64,000 bases of DNA from assembly GCA_021731365.1 (NCBI GenBank), contig JAKFXL010000026.1:1-64000 (forward strand), in the 5' to 3' direction. A program made the translations under genes and the position numbers. Positions 9,872 to 18,892 of the stretch are shown piece by piece. Source of the stretch: Gammaproteobacteria bacterium (lineage in GTDB: Bacteria; Pseudomonadota; Gammaproteobacteria; Tenderiales; Tenderiaceae). The notes under the pieces are model-generated. The model made no database searches and had not been told where the DNA came from. It saw only the letters and a list, made by a program, of their open reading frames with translations. How positions within the stretch are numbered: the stretch's first letter is position 1; every line of letters starts with the position of its first letter.

Positions 9872-9892
9872 TACTTACTATCCCTCTTATAA

Positions 9893-9918
9893 CAGTCACA
9901 CCATGGTGGTGAACTGTC
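9893..9918 (-). repeat. Inverted repeat in the fleS leader
   Basis: An imperfect inverted repeat, ACAGT...ACTGT, encloses the palindrome ACCATGGT. It lies between the predicted sigma-54 start point (about 9918) and the fleS ribosome site, so it would form a hairpin at the very 5-prime end of the fleSR-fli transcript. Function unknown; a transcript-stabilising hairpin or a binding site are options. Confidence 0.4.
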
Positions 9919-9928
9919 ATACTTAGAC

Positions 9929-9945
9929 AGCAAGTTACGGGCCAA
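9929..9945 (-). promoter_or_regulatory. Sigma-54 promoter of fleSR-fliEFGHIJ
   Basis: The minus strand reads TGGCCCGTAACTTGCT, with GG-N10-GC spacing, close to the consensus TGGCACG-N4-TTGCW. It lies about 60 bases upstream of fleS and downstream of fleQ, as expected for a FleQ-activated operon. Confidence 0.85.
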
Positions 9946-10004
9946 TCATCTATATTTCATGTTTTTCAATAGGTTGAAACTGAGCGTTAAAACAAACGTC
10001 AAAA

Positions 10005-11483
10005 TCACATCATCTCCTCAGTCCTTTGCATGCCATATTTACGCATCTTTTCAACCAGAGTTGTACGTCGTAATCTCAATCGGTTAGCCGCATGGGCTAC
10101 TATGCCATCAGCATCATCCAGCGCCTGCTGAATAAAATGACGCTCCAGGTTGGCAAGATACTCTTTCAAATCCAAACCATCAGAAGGCAACCGTGGCATG
10201 CTGTCAGCCAGTGGATCCAGTGATGGCATTTCTCTTGTCACAATAGATGACATCATGGGAAGTTCAATTGCGCCAGAATCAATTGACAGCTCATCAGTAA
10301 GCTCTCGGAACTTGGCTGGCAAATCTTGGAAATCCACCACACCCTGAGGGAACATAATCACTAAACGTTCAACCAAATTCGCCAATTCACGAACATTACC
10401 AGGCCAACTGTAACGACATAAACCCATCATCGTGCCCTGCGTTAACCGCACAGAACCACGTGCATCATGCTCGAGGCGAGTAATCAATTCACTGACAAGT
10501 AATGGGATATCCTCAATACGTTCACGCAGAGGGGGCATTTCTATCGGAAAAACATTAAGTCGATAGTACAAATCCTCGCGGAACCGACCATCAGCAATGG
10601 CTTGCTCCAAATCACGATGTGTCGCCGCCACTATACGAACATTACTGGTAATACTTTTATTACTACCTACGCGCTCAAAAGTTCTCTCCTGCAATACACG
10701 CAAGAGCTTTACTTGCATATGCAGACTCATATCACCAATCTCATCCAGGAATAACGTGCCACCTTCAGCCAGTTCAAAACGCCCTTGTCGCGTGCTGATT
10801 GCTCCCGTAAAGGCTCCCTTTTCATGACCAAACAGCTCACTTTCCAGTAAATCTGCTGGTATGGCACCACAGTTAATTGGTACAAAAGGTTTTGCACGGC
10901 GAGTTGAGTAGTAATGCAGGTTGCGCGCAACAACCTCCTTACCTGTTCCTGACTCACCCAATATCAGTACATTGGCATCCGAGATGGCAACCTGCTCAAT
11001 TAATTTCCGTACCTGACGAATACTGCGGCTATTACCCACTAAGCTGCGAAATAGTTCAGGTGAAGAGCCACGCCCTGTTCCCGACTGAGTAATTTCACGA
11101 TTTTCTCGGTAAATTTGCGCCTGCTGCATACCGTTAATCATCTGTTTATATTTTATAGGATGCTCAAGGTAACCAATCGCTTCTCTGGCAACTTGATCAG
11201 AATACCCCCCCTGATCCGAACACTCACGAAACAGCAGGATAGGAACAATGGGATCCTTTTTTTTGAGTGCTCGTAATAACCCATCTAACAGTTCGGGGGA
11301 AGAACACTCACCCAACATAACGGCCTGAAGCGGCTGGTCAATGCAGGTGATAACCTGCTCCCATGCGCTGCAATTTGAGGCCCATACTTTTGGCACATCG
11401 ATAAACTCAAGAATGGACTGAAGCTCATGACGCCGGGAGTCATTATCATCTATCAGCAAAACTGCCGAATCACGCGTAGGCAC
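10005..11483 (-). CDS. fleQ: Flagellar master regulator FleQ/FlrA
   Basis: FleQ is the top sigma-54 activator of flagellar genes and, in relatives, a c-di-GMP-responsive switch. The N-terminal FleQ receiver-like domain (about residues 5-125) lacks a phospho-acceptor Asp, AVMLGE standing at that place. It is followed by an AAA+ domain with Walker A GESGTGKE at about 176-183 and GAFTGA at about 223-228, and a C-terminal helix-turn-helix (LRLRRTTLVEKMRKYG). The frame is open to 11507. However, a perfect AGGAGG lies inside that extension, nine bases before a GTG at 11483, so I take GTG as the start (493 residues, beginning MPTRDSAVLLIDDN). Confidence 0.93.
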   Translation of the reverse strand: MPTRDSAVLLIDDNDSRRHELQSILEFIDVPKVWASNCSAWEQVITCIDQPLQAVMLGECSSPELLDGLLRALKKKDPIVPILLFRECSDQGGYSDQVAREAIGYLEHPIKYKQMINGMQQAQIYRENREITQSGTGRGSSPELFRSLVGNSRSIRQVRKLIEQVAISDANVLILGESGTGKEVVARNLHYYSTRRAKPFVPINCGAIPADLLESELFGHEKGAFTGAISTRQGRFELAEGGTLFLDEIGDMSLHMQVKLLRVLQERTFERVGSNKSITSNVRIVAATHRDLEQAIADGRFREDLYYRLNVFPIEMPPLRERIEDIPLLVSELITRLEHDARGSVRLTQGTMMGLCRYSWPGNVRELANLVERLVIMFPQGVVDFQDLPAKFRELTDELSIDSGAIELPMMSSIVTREMPSLDPLADSMPRLPSDGLDLKEYLANLERHFIQQALDDADGIVAHAANRLRLRRTTLVEKMRKYGMQRTEEMM

Positions 11484-11541
11484 TTTGAATATCCTCCTCA
11501 AAAACACAGACTGGATACATTAAAAACTCTGGTATTTTAAT

Positions 11542-11569
11542 AACATAGACACCCCACCAATAATGTCAA
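11542..11569 (-). promoter_or_regulatory. Candidate sigma-70 promoter of fleQ
   Basis: On the minus strand TTGACA (11564-11569) is followed after 16 bp by TATGTT (11542-11547). It lies 59 bases upstream of the fleQ GTG. A vegetative promoter is expected for the master regulator. Confidence 0.6.
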
Positions 11570-11631
11570 AAAAATGTCATTAGGGCAAGGGGGATTTAAC
11601 TATATATACAAAGTTTTATAAAAAGTGCGGC

Positions 11632-12204
11632 TCAAATATTGCTTTTTTTAAGCCTGGCAACATGACGACGATGGCAACGAAAAATATATTTTTCCAGTAA
11701 TTCCTTAAATTCATCAGGAAAAACCTCCAGGACCACCTTAATTGTAGAGATTTGATCAGTTTTACTCTCAACCGACTCAATGCGACCATTAAAAATTACT
11801 GGCATTGGATAACGGACATCAAGGAATAGCTCAAATGTCAGCGCCATCCCGGACGACAACACATTCCTTTCTATCTCAAAATTCAACATCCCCGCCCCTA
11901 AAGAGAGTGACACCGACCTGGGAAACTCTGATCTGGCTGTAACAAGCTGTGCGACTAAACCTAATACAACGTTAATTTTAAAATCAAGCCGCTGAATTTC
12001 AGCCGTCAGCCCAGACTCCTCCTCATGAATATCACGGGAATAGTGATCATCCATCCCAAGAACAATTTGAAGACGATTAAAGTTCTCCTTATGTCTGGAT
12101 GAGCAATCACCTTCACTTGAAGCACTCCTCTGAAACCAACCAAGAGGCACAATCAGATCACAAGACAGACCACCCGTTGTTGTATTTTCCACCCGATTCT
12201 CCAT
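11632..12204 (-). CDS. Atypical PilZ-like protein of the fliDST operon
   Basis: The protein has about 190 residues, with a central beta-rich domain (LSLGAGMLNFEIERNVLSSGMALTFELFLD) and a C-terminal basic segment ending YIFRCHRRHVARLKK. That layout is seen in atypical PilZ proteins, but no clear RxxxR or D/NxSxxG c-di-GMP motif is visible, so the assignment is tentative. Start is uncertain: ATG at 12204 (no good ribosome site) or GTG at 12192, which has GGAG six bases upstream and may be the true one. It follows fliT in the flaG-fliD-fliS-fliT unit, so a role in flagellar assembly or control is likely, but the precise function is unknown. Confidence 0.55.
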   Translation of the reverse strand: MENRVENTTTGGLSCDLIVPLGWFQRSASSEGDCSSRHKENFNRLQIVLGMDDHYSRDIHEEESGLTAEIQRLDFKINVVLGLVAQLVTARSEFPRSVSLSLGAGMLNFEIERNVLSSGMALTFELFLDVRYPMPVIFNGRIESVESKTDQISTIKVVLEVFPDEFKELLEKYIFRCHRRHVARLKKSNI

Positions 12205-12252
12205 AATCAATAATAGACAATACAATAACAGTGATTACTCGCCAGAACAGTA

Positions 12253-12591
12253 CTATATAGAGACGTTTTCAAGGTAGGCGTTAACAGCCTTTCGCGAAAT
12301 ATCCAGATCATTAAACTCTTGAATAATATTCATCTTATGCAACTCTGCCAGTCGCTCTATCTCCTGATCAGAATTAATAATAAAAGTTGCTGTTTCACGA
12401 AAAAAATTTATTACTTCTACGTTTTCATCTATCGAATTAAAGTAATTTTCCAATAACAAAAGATGTGGATTCCTCTGATGTTCAAGATCCACAACCACAT
12501 TCCATTGTCCATTTTTTGCCTCAGAAACCATTTGAGAACTCAATGTCACCATCTCTTTCAATAAACATTTTAATTTAAGATAAGGATCCAT
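12253..12591 (-). CDS. fliT: FliT-like flagellar export chaperone
   Basis: A 112-residue helical, acidic protein directly after fliS. Size, helical composition and gene order (fliD-fliS-fliT) fit FliT, the chaperone for the filament cap FliD. Sequence conservation in this family is low; the LERLAELHKMN-like helix before the C-terminus is compatible. I rate it mainly on context. Confidence 0.7.
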   Translation of the reverse strand: MDPYLKLKCLLKEMVTLSSQMVSEAKNGQWNVVVDLEHQRNPHLLLLENYFNSIDENVEVINFFRETATFIINSDQEIERLAELHKMNIIQEFNDLDISRKAVNAYLENVSI

Positions 12592-12622
12592 TTTCTATTT
12601 TATATTGAAAAAATATTAAATA

Positions 12623-13051
12623 TCAAGAAATTGGCAGTGCAGACGAGTTTTGTTTATTGATTATTCCTGGTATTGCATCCCATGCATATTTAATTTCCAA
12701 CAACAATACTGTTACCTCTTTTAAAATAACGGGATCACTCTTTAGATTAGCCTCAACCAAACGTCTTCCCATATAATCATATAAAGCATCAAGATTATCA
12801 GCTATTTCACCACCGGACTCCTTATCCAGGCTCATTCTCAAACCGTCAATAATTGAAATAGCCCAGGAAATGTGGGTTCCCTTCAGAGCAATCTCACCTC
12901 TCTGCATATAACCATTTGCCAAATTTATCTTCTCAAGCGCACCTTCAAGAAGCATCTGAATAAGACGATGTGGACTCGCTGATTCAACACCCGTCTGAGC
13001 GCCAACCTGCTTGTATTGTGATGCACCCTTCATACTCTGTGAATAACTCAT
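12623..13051 (-). CDS. fliS: Flagellin export chaperone FliS
   Basis: FliS binds the C-terminus of flagellin and prevents premature polymerisation in the cytoplasm. The 142-residue product carries the family pattern SPHRLIQMLLEGALEKINLA near the N-terminus, the AWAISIIDGLRMSL-type helix and the YDYMGRRLVEAN block. I place the start at ATG 13051, where GGAGAG precedes it by six bases; ten more codons upstream are open but unlikely to be used. Confidence 0.92.
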   Translation of the reverse strand: MSYSQSMKGASQYKQVGAQTGVESASPHRLIQMLLEGALEKINLANGYMQRGEIALKGTHISWAISIIDGLRMSLDKESGGEIADNLDALYDYMGRRLVEANLKSDPVILKEVTVLLLEIKYAWDAIPGIINKQNSSALPIS

Positions 13052-13115
13052 ACATCTCTCCAAAATCCGTGCAACGGGCAAGTGGGTGGATCACAAATCA
13101 AAAAACCATAAGCTT

Positions 13116-14468
13116 CTAACCAGGCAAACTGGCCAACTGCTGCGTCAAAAAGCTTCCAGTTGTTTGAAGCTTTGAAATAAGACCATCCAATAAACTGAAC
13201 TGGGACCTGAACATGCTCTCTCTTTGTGTAAGCCGATACTCAAAAGTTACTCTGCTTTTATCAATTCCTGAAATACGCGAGTTAATCCCCTCTTTACGCG
13301 TTTCAATCAACCCTGTGGCAGAGATCATATCTCTAGCAACCGCCTCAAAACGTACAGCAAAACCCTGCGTGCTATCAGAGAAAATCTCCGCCACAGCAGA
13401 ATAGTTATCGGCCAAGGCAACACCAAGTTTAGTGCTATCCAGGGAGATATCACCTGTCTTTGGGTCTGTTTTTATGCCAATTTCTGAGACATGCTTTTTA
13501 GTCAAGCCAACAGCGCTGGTATTAAATATACTCTGTATTTTTCTATCTATCCCTTTAAGCACAGACTCACCGCCAAGAGTCGCATCATTAGCACCAAGGG
13601 TTTTTATTACCTTACGTATGTCATTATAGGCATCAACAAACTTCTGGACTGACGTATTAACAGCTGTGATATCACGAGTCACATCAAGTGTTTCTACAGG
13701 CCCTGTGCTTTTTAGTGTCAAAGCCACCCCTTGTAAGGCCGTGCTAATCACATTGCTTGAACTGGAAATAAGGACTCCATCAATTTTTACATGTGCATCG
13801 GCTGCAGCGTTACCCGCTAACGTCTCAAAACCAAGGGCAGTCGAAACAGCAGCAGATGTGCCTGCACCAATAGTGATCTCATTGGACAAACCAGTATCCT
13901 TAGAACTAAGGACTAGTTTACTCTCCGTACCTGTATTGACAATTGAGGCCCGTACACCAGTATTAGTAGTGGAATTGTTAATCGCATCTCTGATTCCACC
14001 CAGCGTATCATTGCTACCATCAATTGGAATTTGGAAAGTTCTTGGTGTCCCTCCTGCATCCTGGGTAATCTCCAGCATACCGGTCACACCAATAGAAGTA
14101 GAGGCATTGGCGTAACTGGGAGCCCCTGACATACCAGAGGTTAATTTTTGCGCCTGCGCAAGAGAGAGTACTTCTATCGAATGTTTGGTAATACCCGCTG
14201 TTTTATCAGCAGTAGCTGTAAATACATCTTTGTTAGAAGTGGTAGCGGAAAAGACCTGGAATTTATCAGCGCTGCTCAAACCCTTCATGGCAGTCTGAAA
14301 AGTGGCAAGGCCACTTTTAAGCTGACCGTAGGCACTCAGCTGGGAAGTAAGTTTAGTACCCAGTGCATTAAGATTATCGAGGGGGCGTCGCTCCAAACTC
14401 ATGAGCTGGGATACAATACCATTCACATCCAGACCAGAACCAATACCACTTGCTGTTAGTGACGCCAT
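13116..14468 (-). CDS. fliD: Flagellar filament cap protein FliD
   Basis: FliD forms the pentameric filament cap under which flagellin polymerises. The N-terminal SGIGSGLDVNGIVSQLMSLE is the classic FliD signature. Conserved C-terminal stretches (VQKFVDAYNDIRK and FEYRLTQRESMFRSQFSLLDGLISKLQ) are present, and the 450-residue length is normal. It follows flaG and precedes fliS. Confidence 0.94.
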   Translation of the reverse strand: MASLTASGIGSGLDVNGIVSQLMSLERRPLDNLNALGTKLTSQLSAYGQLKSGLATFQTAMKGLSSADKFQVFSATTSNKDVFTATADKTAGITKHSIEVLSLAQAQKLTSGMSGAPSYANASTSIGVTGMLEITQDAGGTPRTFQIPIDGSNDTLGGIRDAINNSTTNTGVRASIVNTGTESKLVLSSKDTGLSNEITIGAGTSAAVSTALGFETLAGNAAADAHVKIDGVLISSSSNVISTALQGVALTLKSTGPVETLDVTRDITAVNTSVQKFVDAYNDIRKVIKTLGANDATLGGESVLKGIDRKIQSIFNTSAVGLTKKHVSEIGIKTDPKTGDISLDSTKLGVALADNYSAVAEIFSDSTQGFAVRFEAVARDMISATGLIETRKEGINSRISGIDKSRVTFEYRLTQRESMFRSQFSLLDGLISKLQTTGSFLTQQLASLPG

Positions 14469-14523
14469 AACTCACCTCATTCAAAACCCATACAGAACAA
14501 ACAGCAGTTTTCATGCCATCCGC

Positions 14524-14925
14524 TCAGGCAGTAACATCGGAGAGCAAACCGCCTCCCTTCTCAAGAGAACGCACCACCCTCATCACTTCTTCCGTTGGGA
14601 TCTGGCGAACAACCTCTTTTGTCTCAGGATCAATCACCTTCACAACGGTGATACCACTATCTTCATCGATACTAAAATGCAGATCACGATCAATCACCTG
14701 CATATGATCTCGCATCTTATGTACTGCTTCCATAACATCCTCTGAAGAGATATTCGGACCAGGCTGTTGGGATACCGGCACATCTTTGCCATTTGCGGCA
14801 AGCACCGTACTTTTAGAATTGCTTTGCTGCAACGATGCAGTTTCATTATTGCGTGGAATCGAAGTGGTGCTTGAAACCAACTGTCTGGAAACCGAAGTTC
14901 CTGTTAACTCGTTTACCATGATCAA
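14524..14925 (-). CDS. flaG: FlaG family protein
   Basis: A 133-residue protein with the FlaG domain in its second half: LHFSIDEDSGITVVKVIDPETKEVVRQIP followed by EEVMRVVRSLEKGGGLL. FlaG proteins lie next to flagellin and FliD in polar-flagellum clusters and affect filament length; the mechanism is not well known. GGAGG stands nine bases before the ATG. The first 50 residues are Ser/Thr/Asn-rich and probably disordered. Confidence 0.88.
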   Translation of the reverse strand: MIMVNELTGTSVSRQLVSSTTSIPRNNETASLQQSNSKSTVLAANGKDVPVSQQPGPNISSEDVMEAVHKMRDHMQVIDRDLHFSIDEDSGITVVKVIDPETKEVVRQIPTEEVMRVVRSLEKGGGLLSDVTA

Positions 14926-14946
14926 ACGCCTCCGATCGATGGAATC

Positions 14947-14978
14947 AACCTAGCCCCCAAAAATTCAGAGGCCAGGTT
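14947..14978 (-). terminator. Hairpin after flagellin
   Basis: On the minus strand AACCTGGCC pairs with GGCTAGGTT (nine pairs, one G-U). It sits 22 bases after the flagellin stop. No T run follows, so it may be a processing or mRNA-stabilising hairpin rather than a full terminator. Confidence 0.4.
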
Positions 14979-15000
14979 TGTCATTAGCCTTTAGTATCCC

Positions 15001-15822
15001 TTATCTCAGAAGACTCAATACATTCTGAGGAACCGAATTTGCCTGGCTCAACATCGCCACACCGGCCTGTTGCAAGATCTGTGAACGGGTTAGTGCAGCA
15101 GTTTCAGTTGCAAAGTCAGCATCCATAATACGACTACGCGCAGCTGATATATTTTCTGACGAGTTTTGTACATTTCGGATTACCGAATCAAAACGGCTCT
15201 GTACCGCACCCAGCTTGGCACGCTCTAAGTTAAGTGTGCTCAGGAATGCATCCGCCTTTGTAATCATAGAGGCCGCCGATGCCGCTGAGCTAATGCCTAA
15301 ATTGGACATTGCCGTTCTGGTGGTAGCAGTTGAAAGGTTAGTAGTTGTAATACCGATGGTCTCGCCCTTATCTGCACCAATCTGAAAGTTGAAGGTGGTG
15401 GCGCTAGCACCGATGATAGCCTTGCCATTGAACTTGGTGCCGGTGATACGGCTAATTTCCGCTTTTAACTGTGTGACTTCGATATTCAGGGCAGAACGAT
15501 CTGAAGTACTATTTGAGGCGTTGACCGATTGAACCGCCAGTTCACGGATACGCTGTACGTTCGTGGTCATCTCCTGCAGGGAACCCTCAGCGGTCTGCGC
15601 CAGAGAAATGGCATCAGCAGCGTTACGGGAGGCCTGATTCAAACCACGAATCTGGGCAGTAAAACGTTCCGAAATCGCCAACCCGGCCGCATCATCCTTG
15701 GCGCTGTTAATGCGCATACCAGAAGAGAGGCGCTGAATCGCAGTCTGCATCGCTGAATTGGTACTATTCAGGTTGCGCTGCGCGTTAAGAGACATGATAT
15801 TGGTATTTACAACTTGTGCCAT
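15001..15822 (-). CDS. fliC: Flagellin
   Basis: This is the filament subunit, exported and polymerised outside the cell. The 273-residue protein has the conserved D0/D1 termini: [18 protein letters not shown] and [20 protein letters not shown] at the N-terminus, and [20 protein letters not shown] and ending NVLSLLR at the C-terminus. The surface-exposed middle (about residues 130-195) is very short and rich in Ser and Thr, with no large D2/D3 domain. That segment is the likely site of O-glycosylation by the Maf proteins encoded next door. Transcription is from a FliA-type promoter at 15937-15964. Confidence 0.95.
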   Translation of the reverse strand: MAQVVNTNIMSLNAQRNLNSTNSAMQTAIQRLSSGMRINSAKDDAAGLAISERFTAQIRGLNQASRNAADAISLAQTAEGSLQEMTTNVQRIRELAVQSVNASNSTSDRSALNIEVTQLKAEISRITGTKFNGKAIIGASATTFNFQIGADKGETIGITTTNLSTATTRTAMSNLGISSAASAASMITKADAFLSTLNLERAKLGAVQSRFDSVIRNVQNSSENISAARSRIMDADFATETAALTRSQILQQAGVAMLSQANSVPQNVLSLLR

Positions 15823-15936
15823 GATGACAACTCCTACGATACTTCAGGGCGATGTGTCAAAGTTGTGTCACATCAGCCCACTCACTTTCAGCGGATATAC
15901 TTCTCAATTTAGAAATATTTACCGCTCCCGTAGAAT

Positions 15937-15964
15937 CTATCGGCCCATTAATCGGTTAACTTTA
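15937..15964 (-). promoter_or_regulatory. FliA (sigma-28) promoter of flagellin
   Basis: The minus strand reads TAAAGTTA, 12 bases, GCCGATAG, against the consensus TAAAGTTT-N11-GCCGATAA. It is about 115 bases upstream of the flagellin ATG. The spacer is one base longer than the commonest spacing. Confidence 0.75.
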
Positions 15965-16004
15965 ACCAAATAGGGGTATTAGCATACTTCTCCCCCTTAG
16001 ATAG

Positions 16005-16020
16005 TGGCACCAAACCTGCA
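16005..16020 (+). promoter_or_regulatory. Sigma-54 promoter of the divergent maf gene
   Basis: TGGCACCAAACCTGCA has GG-N10-GC spacing and seven-base agreement at the -24 side. It lies 71 bases upstream of the Maf ATG at 16091. It would tie glycosyltransferase expression to FleQ/FleR. Confidence 0.7.
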
Positions 16021-16090
16021 TTCACCTAAAAAACCGTCGGCTAATGCCAGCATGTTCTTATAACGTAGATGCCCATATGGAAAGTAATAT

Positions 16091-18574
16091 ATGTTCACCC
16101 CAAAAGAGAATCAATTTGGTGACCGCTACATAGAGCATTTTGTTGGTGCTATTTTCAAGATAAATAGTGCTACCACGGAGTTCAAAGAGCGCTTTGGTAA
16201 CGCTCTTTTCCAAGAAAGCACACTCTACATTATCGTCGGCAGCGATTCCATGTTATTGCCAAAATTCATCATAAAACAAGGTCTGCCCCGTGGTAGCCGT
16301 TATCTGTTCATAGAACCCGATGAAATATACAGTCACATCGAAAGCAATATAATCCCAACAGAGCTACAAGAAAGGGTTGCTATTTCCAGAGAATCACAAT
16401 GGGTTACGTCAGCCCATAAACTCGCCCTTCTAAATTACACATACTCAGGCAAAATCAGCTATGTCCGTTCATGTGCGGCACAACAGACGACACACCCCGC
16501 CTATCCTGCCCTAGCTCAGTCGGTGAACAGAGAGCTACGCCATCTCTTCTGGCTCTTCACAGCCCAGTTTGACAGTCACATATTTTTTAACAGCCAGCTG
16601 GCCAATTTGGCAGAAAATCGCGTCCCCTCAGCCCATCTGCGCGGTAGCCTCAAAGGAAAATGCGCGATTATTTTGGGCGCCGGACCATCGCTTGATGAAC
16701 TGATCCCCTGGATCAAGCAACACCGCAACGACGCAGTCTTGATTGCAGTATCCAGAATCTCTGCACGGCTGCTGCAGGCCGGCATCGAACCCGATATCAT
16801 CGTCTCCATTGATCCACAATTTGTCAGTTTCTCGGTCAGCAAAGAGATGCTCAACCTCAGCAACAGAACCATCTTCATCAATGGCTGCCACACCACACCG
16901 CTGTTACTCGGCCAATGGCCACATCGAAATCTGTTCCTCGGTCCACGTCTGCCGTGGGACGATGATGATTTTGATAATATCGAAACCATACCGCCCACCG
17001 TCACTAATAACGCCATTCTGCTCGCTCAGGAGTTTGGCTGCTCGCAAATAGTCCTCACCGGCGTGGATCTATGTTACAGCGCCGCTGGCCATACCCACGC
17101 CCAGGGCACTGTTGAATATGCCGCCGGACCGATGTTAGGCCGGATCGACTACACCGTGACCACAAACGCGGGCATCGAGGCGGAGACCAACAAGGGCTAC
17201 TACGAGGCCATCAAGGTTATCTCAAGGCAGGCCGTGACGGCCCGTGAGCAGAATTGCACAATCATCAATCTGGCTATTTCAGCCGCTAAAATTGATGGCG
17301 TGGAATATATTCATCCCGAAGCGTTTGTCATCACTGAGCCACTTAGCCAACCCGCCTGGCAGAGCCTCACTTCACTTCTCGACAACGATAGCCGTGAAGA
17401 TAGATGCACCTATTACAACACCATGGTCACATTACTCAACCAGGCTGGCAATGAGCTGAAATGGATTAAAAAACTCAGCACTATCGCCCTTGACTGCAAC
17501 ACAAAAATGGCAGCACTGATCAACACTCCTGAATACTCAAAACATAAAAGACGGATGGAGAAGATAGAGAGACGACTCGAAACCCGTTTTAAAATGATGA
17601 GCAAGACAGTAAAGCGCTACAACTCTGTCGGTTTTGCAAAGATTATCACTGCCGATTCCGGTGATGACTGGTCGGCCGATGAACTCTTCAACAAAACAAA
17701 AATCTATTATGAAGAGTTTCTCCATGGCGCCACCCTGCTATTAGAGGTAATTAATGATGCCAAGCAACGCCTGCTCAGCCGCATTGAAGAGGAACGCCCA
17801 TCACCCGACTTTGAGATGCTGTTCAATCAATGGCAGCAGGACATAGGTTATGGCCGCGCTGACATATGGAAACAGCGTCACCCTGAAACCTACAAAAATG
17901 CATCGCCCCAGGTAAAAGAGCGTATCGAATCGATGCACTCTCAATTTCACGCTATGCTGAGTGCAGATAAAGAAAATTTTGAACAGGGCTTTAAGAATCT
18001 TATCTCTGCAGCCAACACCTTTGGTTCAATTACCGAAAATTCCATTGCCTATCATGCCAAGGGTGATGTGATGGGACTAAAACGCATCTCCACGGGACTA
18101 TCGAAACGCACAGAACCCCTGGCCATACAGACAAAACTATTCACAGATGGACTCATTGCGGAGTTGGATCATAACCACAAGCAGGCCGAAGCGCTCTATT
18201 ACTCTATAGATGCAAAGATCAACAGTGACCTGAAACAGATAGCACTTGAGCGTATTGTCAATTTCTCATTGACCAATGAGGATTACCAAACGATCCTGCC
18301 GGCGTTAAAACTACTCGCAGAAAGCAGAGTGAGCTACCAGCCTTTTTATGCCCGCTTCCTGGCGTTGACAGGAGAGGTAAACACAGCGATAGCGGAATAC
18401 ACCCGTTACCTACAAGAATGTCCCGGCGACCTTGATACCATGCTTGAACTCGGCATACTGCTATCCGATGTTGGCGCGCACGAGGCCGCCGATAGCGCCC
18501 TTAGCCATATCATAGCTACAGATGCAAACCATCCTGGTGTCGAAAAACTGACTCAGGTACTGAAACAGAAATAG
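16091..18574 (+). CDS. maf: Maf-type (DUF115) flagellin glycosyltransferase, large
   Basis: Motility-associated factor (Maf) proteins transfer CMP-activated nonulosonic acids to Ser/Thr of flagellin in the cytoplasm. The 827-residue product has an N-terminal Maf domain, the central DUF115 domain with the nucleotide-binding motif ILGAGPSLDE at about residues 194-203, IVSIDP, and LTGVDLCY, and a C-terminal helical/TPR-like part (GLIAELDHNHKQAEALYYSI; then AIAEYTRYLQECPGDLDTMLELG). It starts at ATG with GGAAAG upstream. The gene diverges from flagellin and has its own sigma-54 promoter. A second, shorter Maf homologue lies at 18893-20182. Confidence 0.88.
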   Translation: MFTPKENQFGDRYIEHFVGAIFKINSATTEFKERFGNALFQESTLYIIVGSDSMLLPKFIIKQGLPRGSRYLFIEPDEIYSHIESNIIPTELQERVAISRESQWVTSAHKLALLNYTYSGKISYVRSCAAQQTTHPAYPALAQSVNRELRHLFWLFTAQFDSHIFFNSQLANLAENRVPSAHLRGSLKGKCAIILGAGPSLDELIPWIKQHRNDAVLIAVSRISARLLQAGIEPDIIVSIDPQFVSFSVSKEMLNLSNRTIFINGCHTTPLLLGQWPHRNLFLGPRLPWDDDDFDNIETIPPTVTNNAILLAQEFGCSQIVLTGVDLCYSAAGHTHAQGTVEYAAGPMLGRIDYTVTTNAGIEAETNKGYYEAIKVISRQAVTAREQNCTIINLAISAAKIDGVEYIHPEAFVITEPLSQPAWQSLTSLLDNDSREDRCTYYNTMVTLLNQAGNELKWIKKLSTIALDCNTKMAALINTPEYSKHKRRMEKIERRLETRFKMMSKTVKRYNSVGFAKIITADSGDDWSADELFNKTKIYYEEFLHGATLLLEVINDAKQRLLSRIEEERPSPDFEMLFNQWQQDIGYGRADIWKQRHPETYKNASPQVKERIESMHSQFHAMLSADKENFEQGFKNLISAANTFGSITENSIAYHAKGDVMGLKRISTGLSKRTEPLAIQTKLFTDGLIAELDHNHKQAEALYYSIDAKINSDLKQIALERIVNFSLTNEDYQTILPALKLLAESRVSYQPFYARFLALTGEVNTAIAEYTRYLQECPGDLDTMLELGILLSDVGAHEAADSALSHIIATDANHPGVEKLTQVLKQK

Positions 18575-18619
18575 CCTGTCCTGAAAAAGAAACCCAGTCC
18601 CTACCGACTAAAATAGAAT

Positions 18620-18883
18620 TCAAATAGACAAACCAAGTGCGCTATCTGGAACCATATACTCCAGCAGGTCTGCCACAAAGATGTAATCACCACGCTGCTG
18701 TGCATCAACAATGAGATTCAGCAACGCCGCCTCATTTTCCCCCAGATGAGCGGCATTAATCTCCAACAGCGGCGCCATGCAATCCATCAACCGCATCATC
18801 GCATCACTGCCCTTGCCTTCCATGCCAAGACGAAACGCTTCAATCGCCTCCACCCTGAATATGTCACACGGTTTTTTTGTCAT
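18620..18883 (-). CDS. Small protein at the end of the glycan operon
   Basis: I do not recognise this 87-residue protein. It is predicted helical and acidic, with no signal peptide or membrane segment; segments such as RVEAIEAFRLGMEGKGSDAMMRLMDCM and NEAALLNLIVDAQQRGDYIFVADLLEYMVP look like a repeat-type helical hairpin. It begins 9 bases after the stop of the second Maf gene, so it is very likely translated with it and could be a Maf or flagellin-glycosylation partner. That role is inferred from position only. Confidence 0.6.
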   Translation of the reverse strand: MTKKPCDIFRVEAIEAFRLGMEGKGSDAMMRLMDCMAPLLEINAAHLGENEAALLNLIVDAQQRGDYIFVADLLEYMVPDSALGLSI

Positions 18884-18892
18884 GCGGGTGCC

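Noticed and set aside
12592-12622. Separate promoter for fliT
   Set aside because: The gap is only about 30 bases with no recognisable sigma motif; cotranscription with fliS is simpler.
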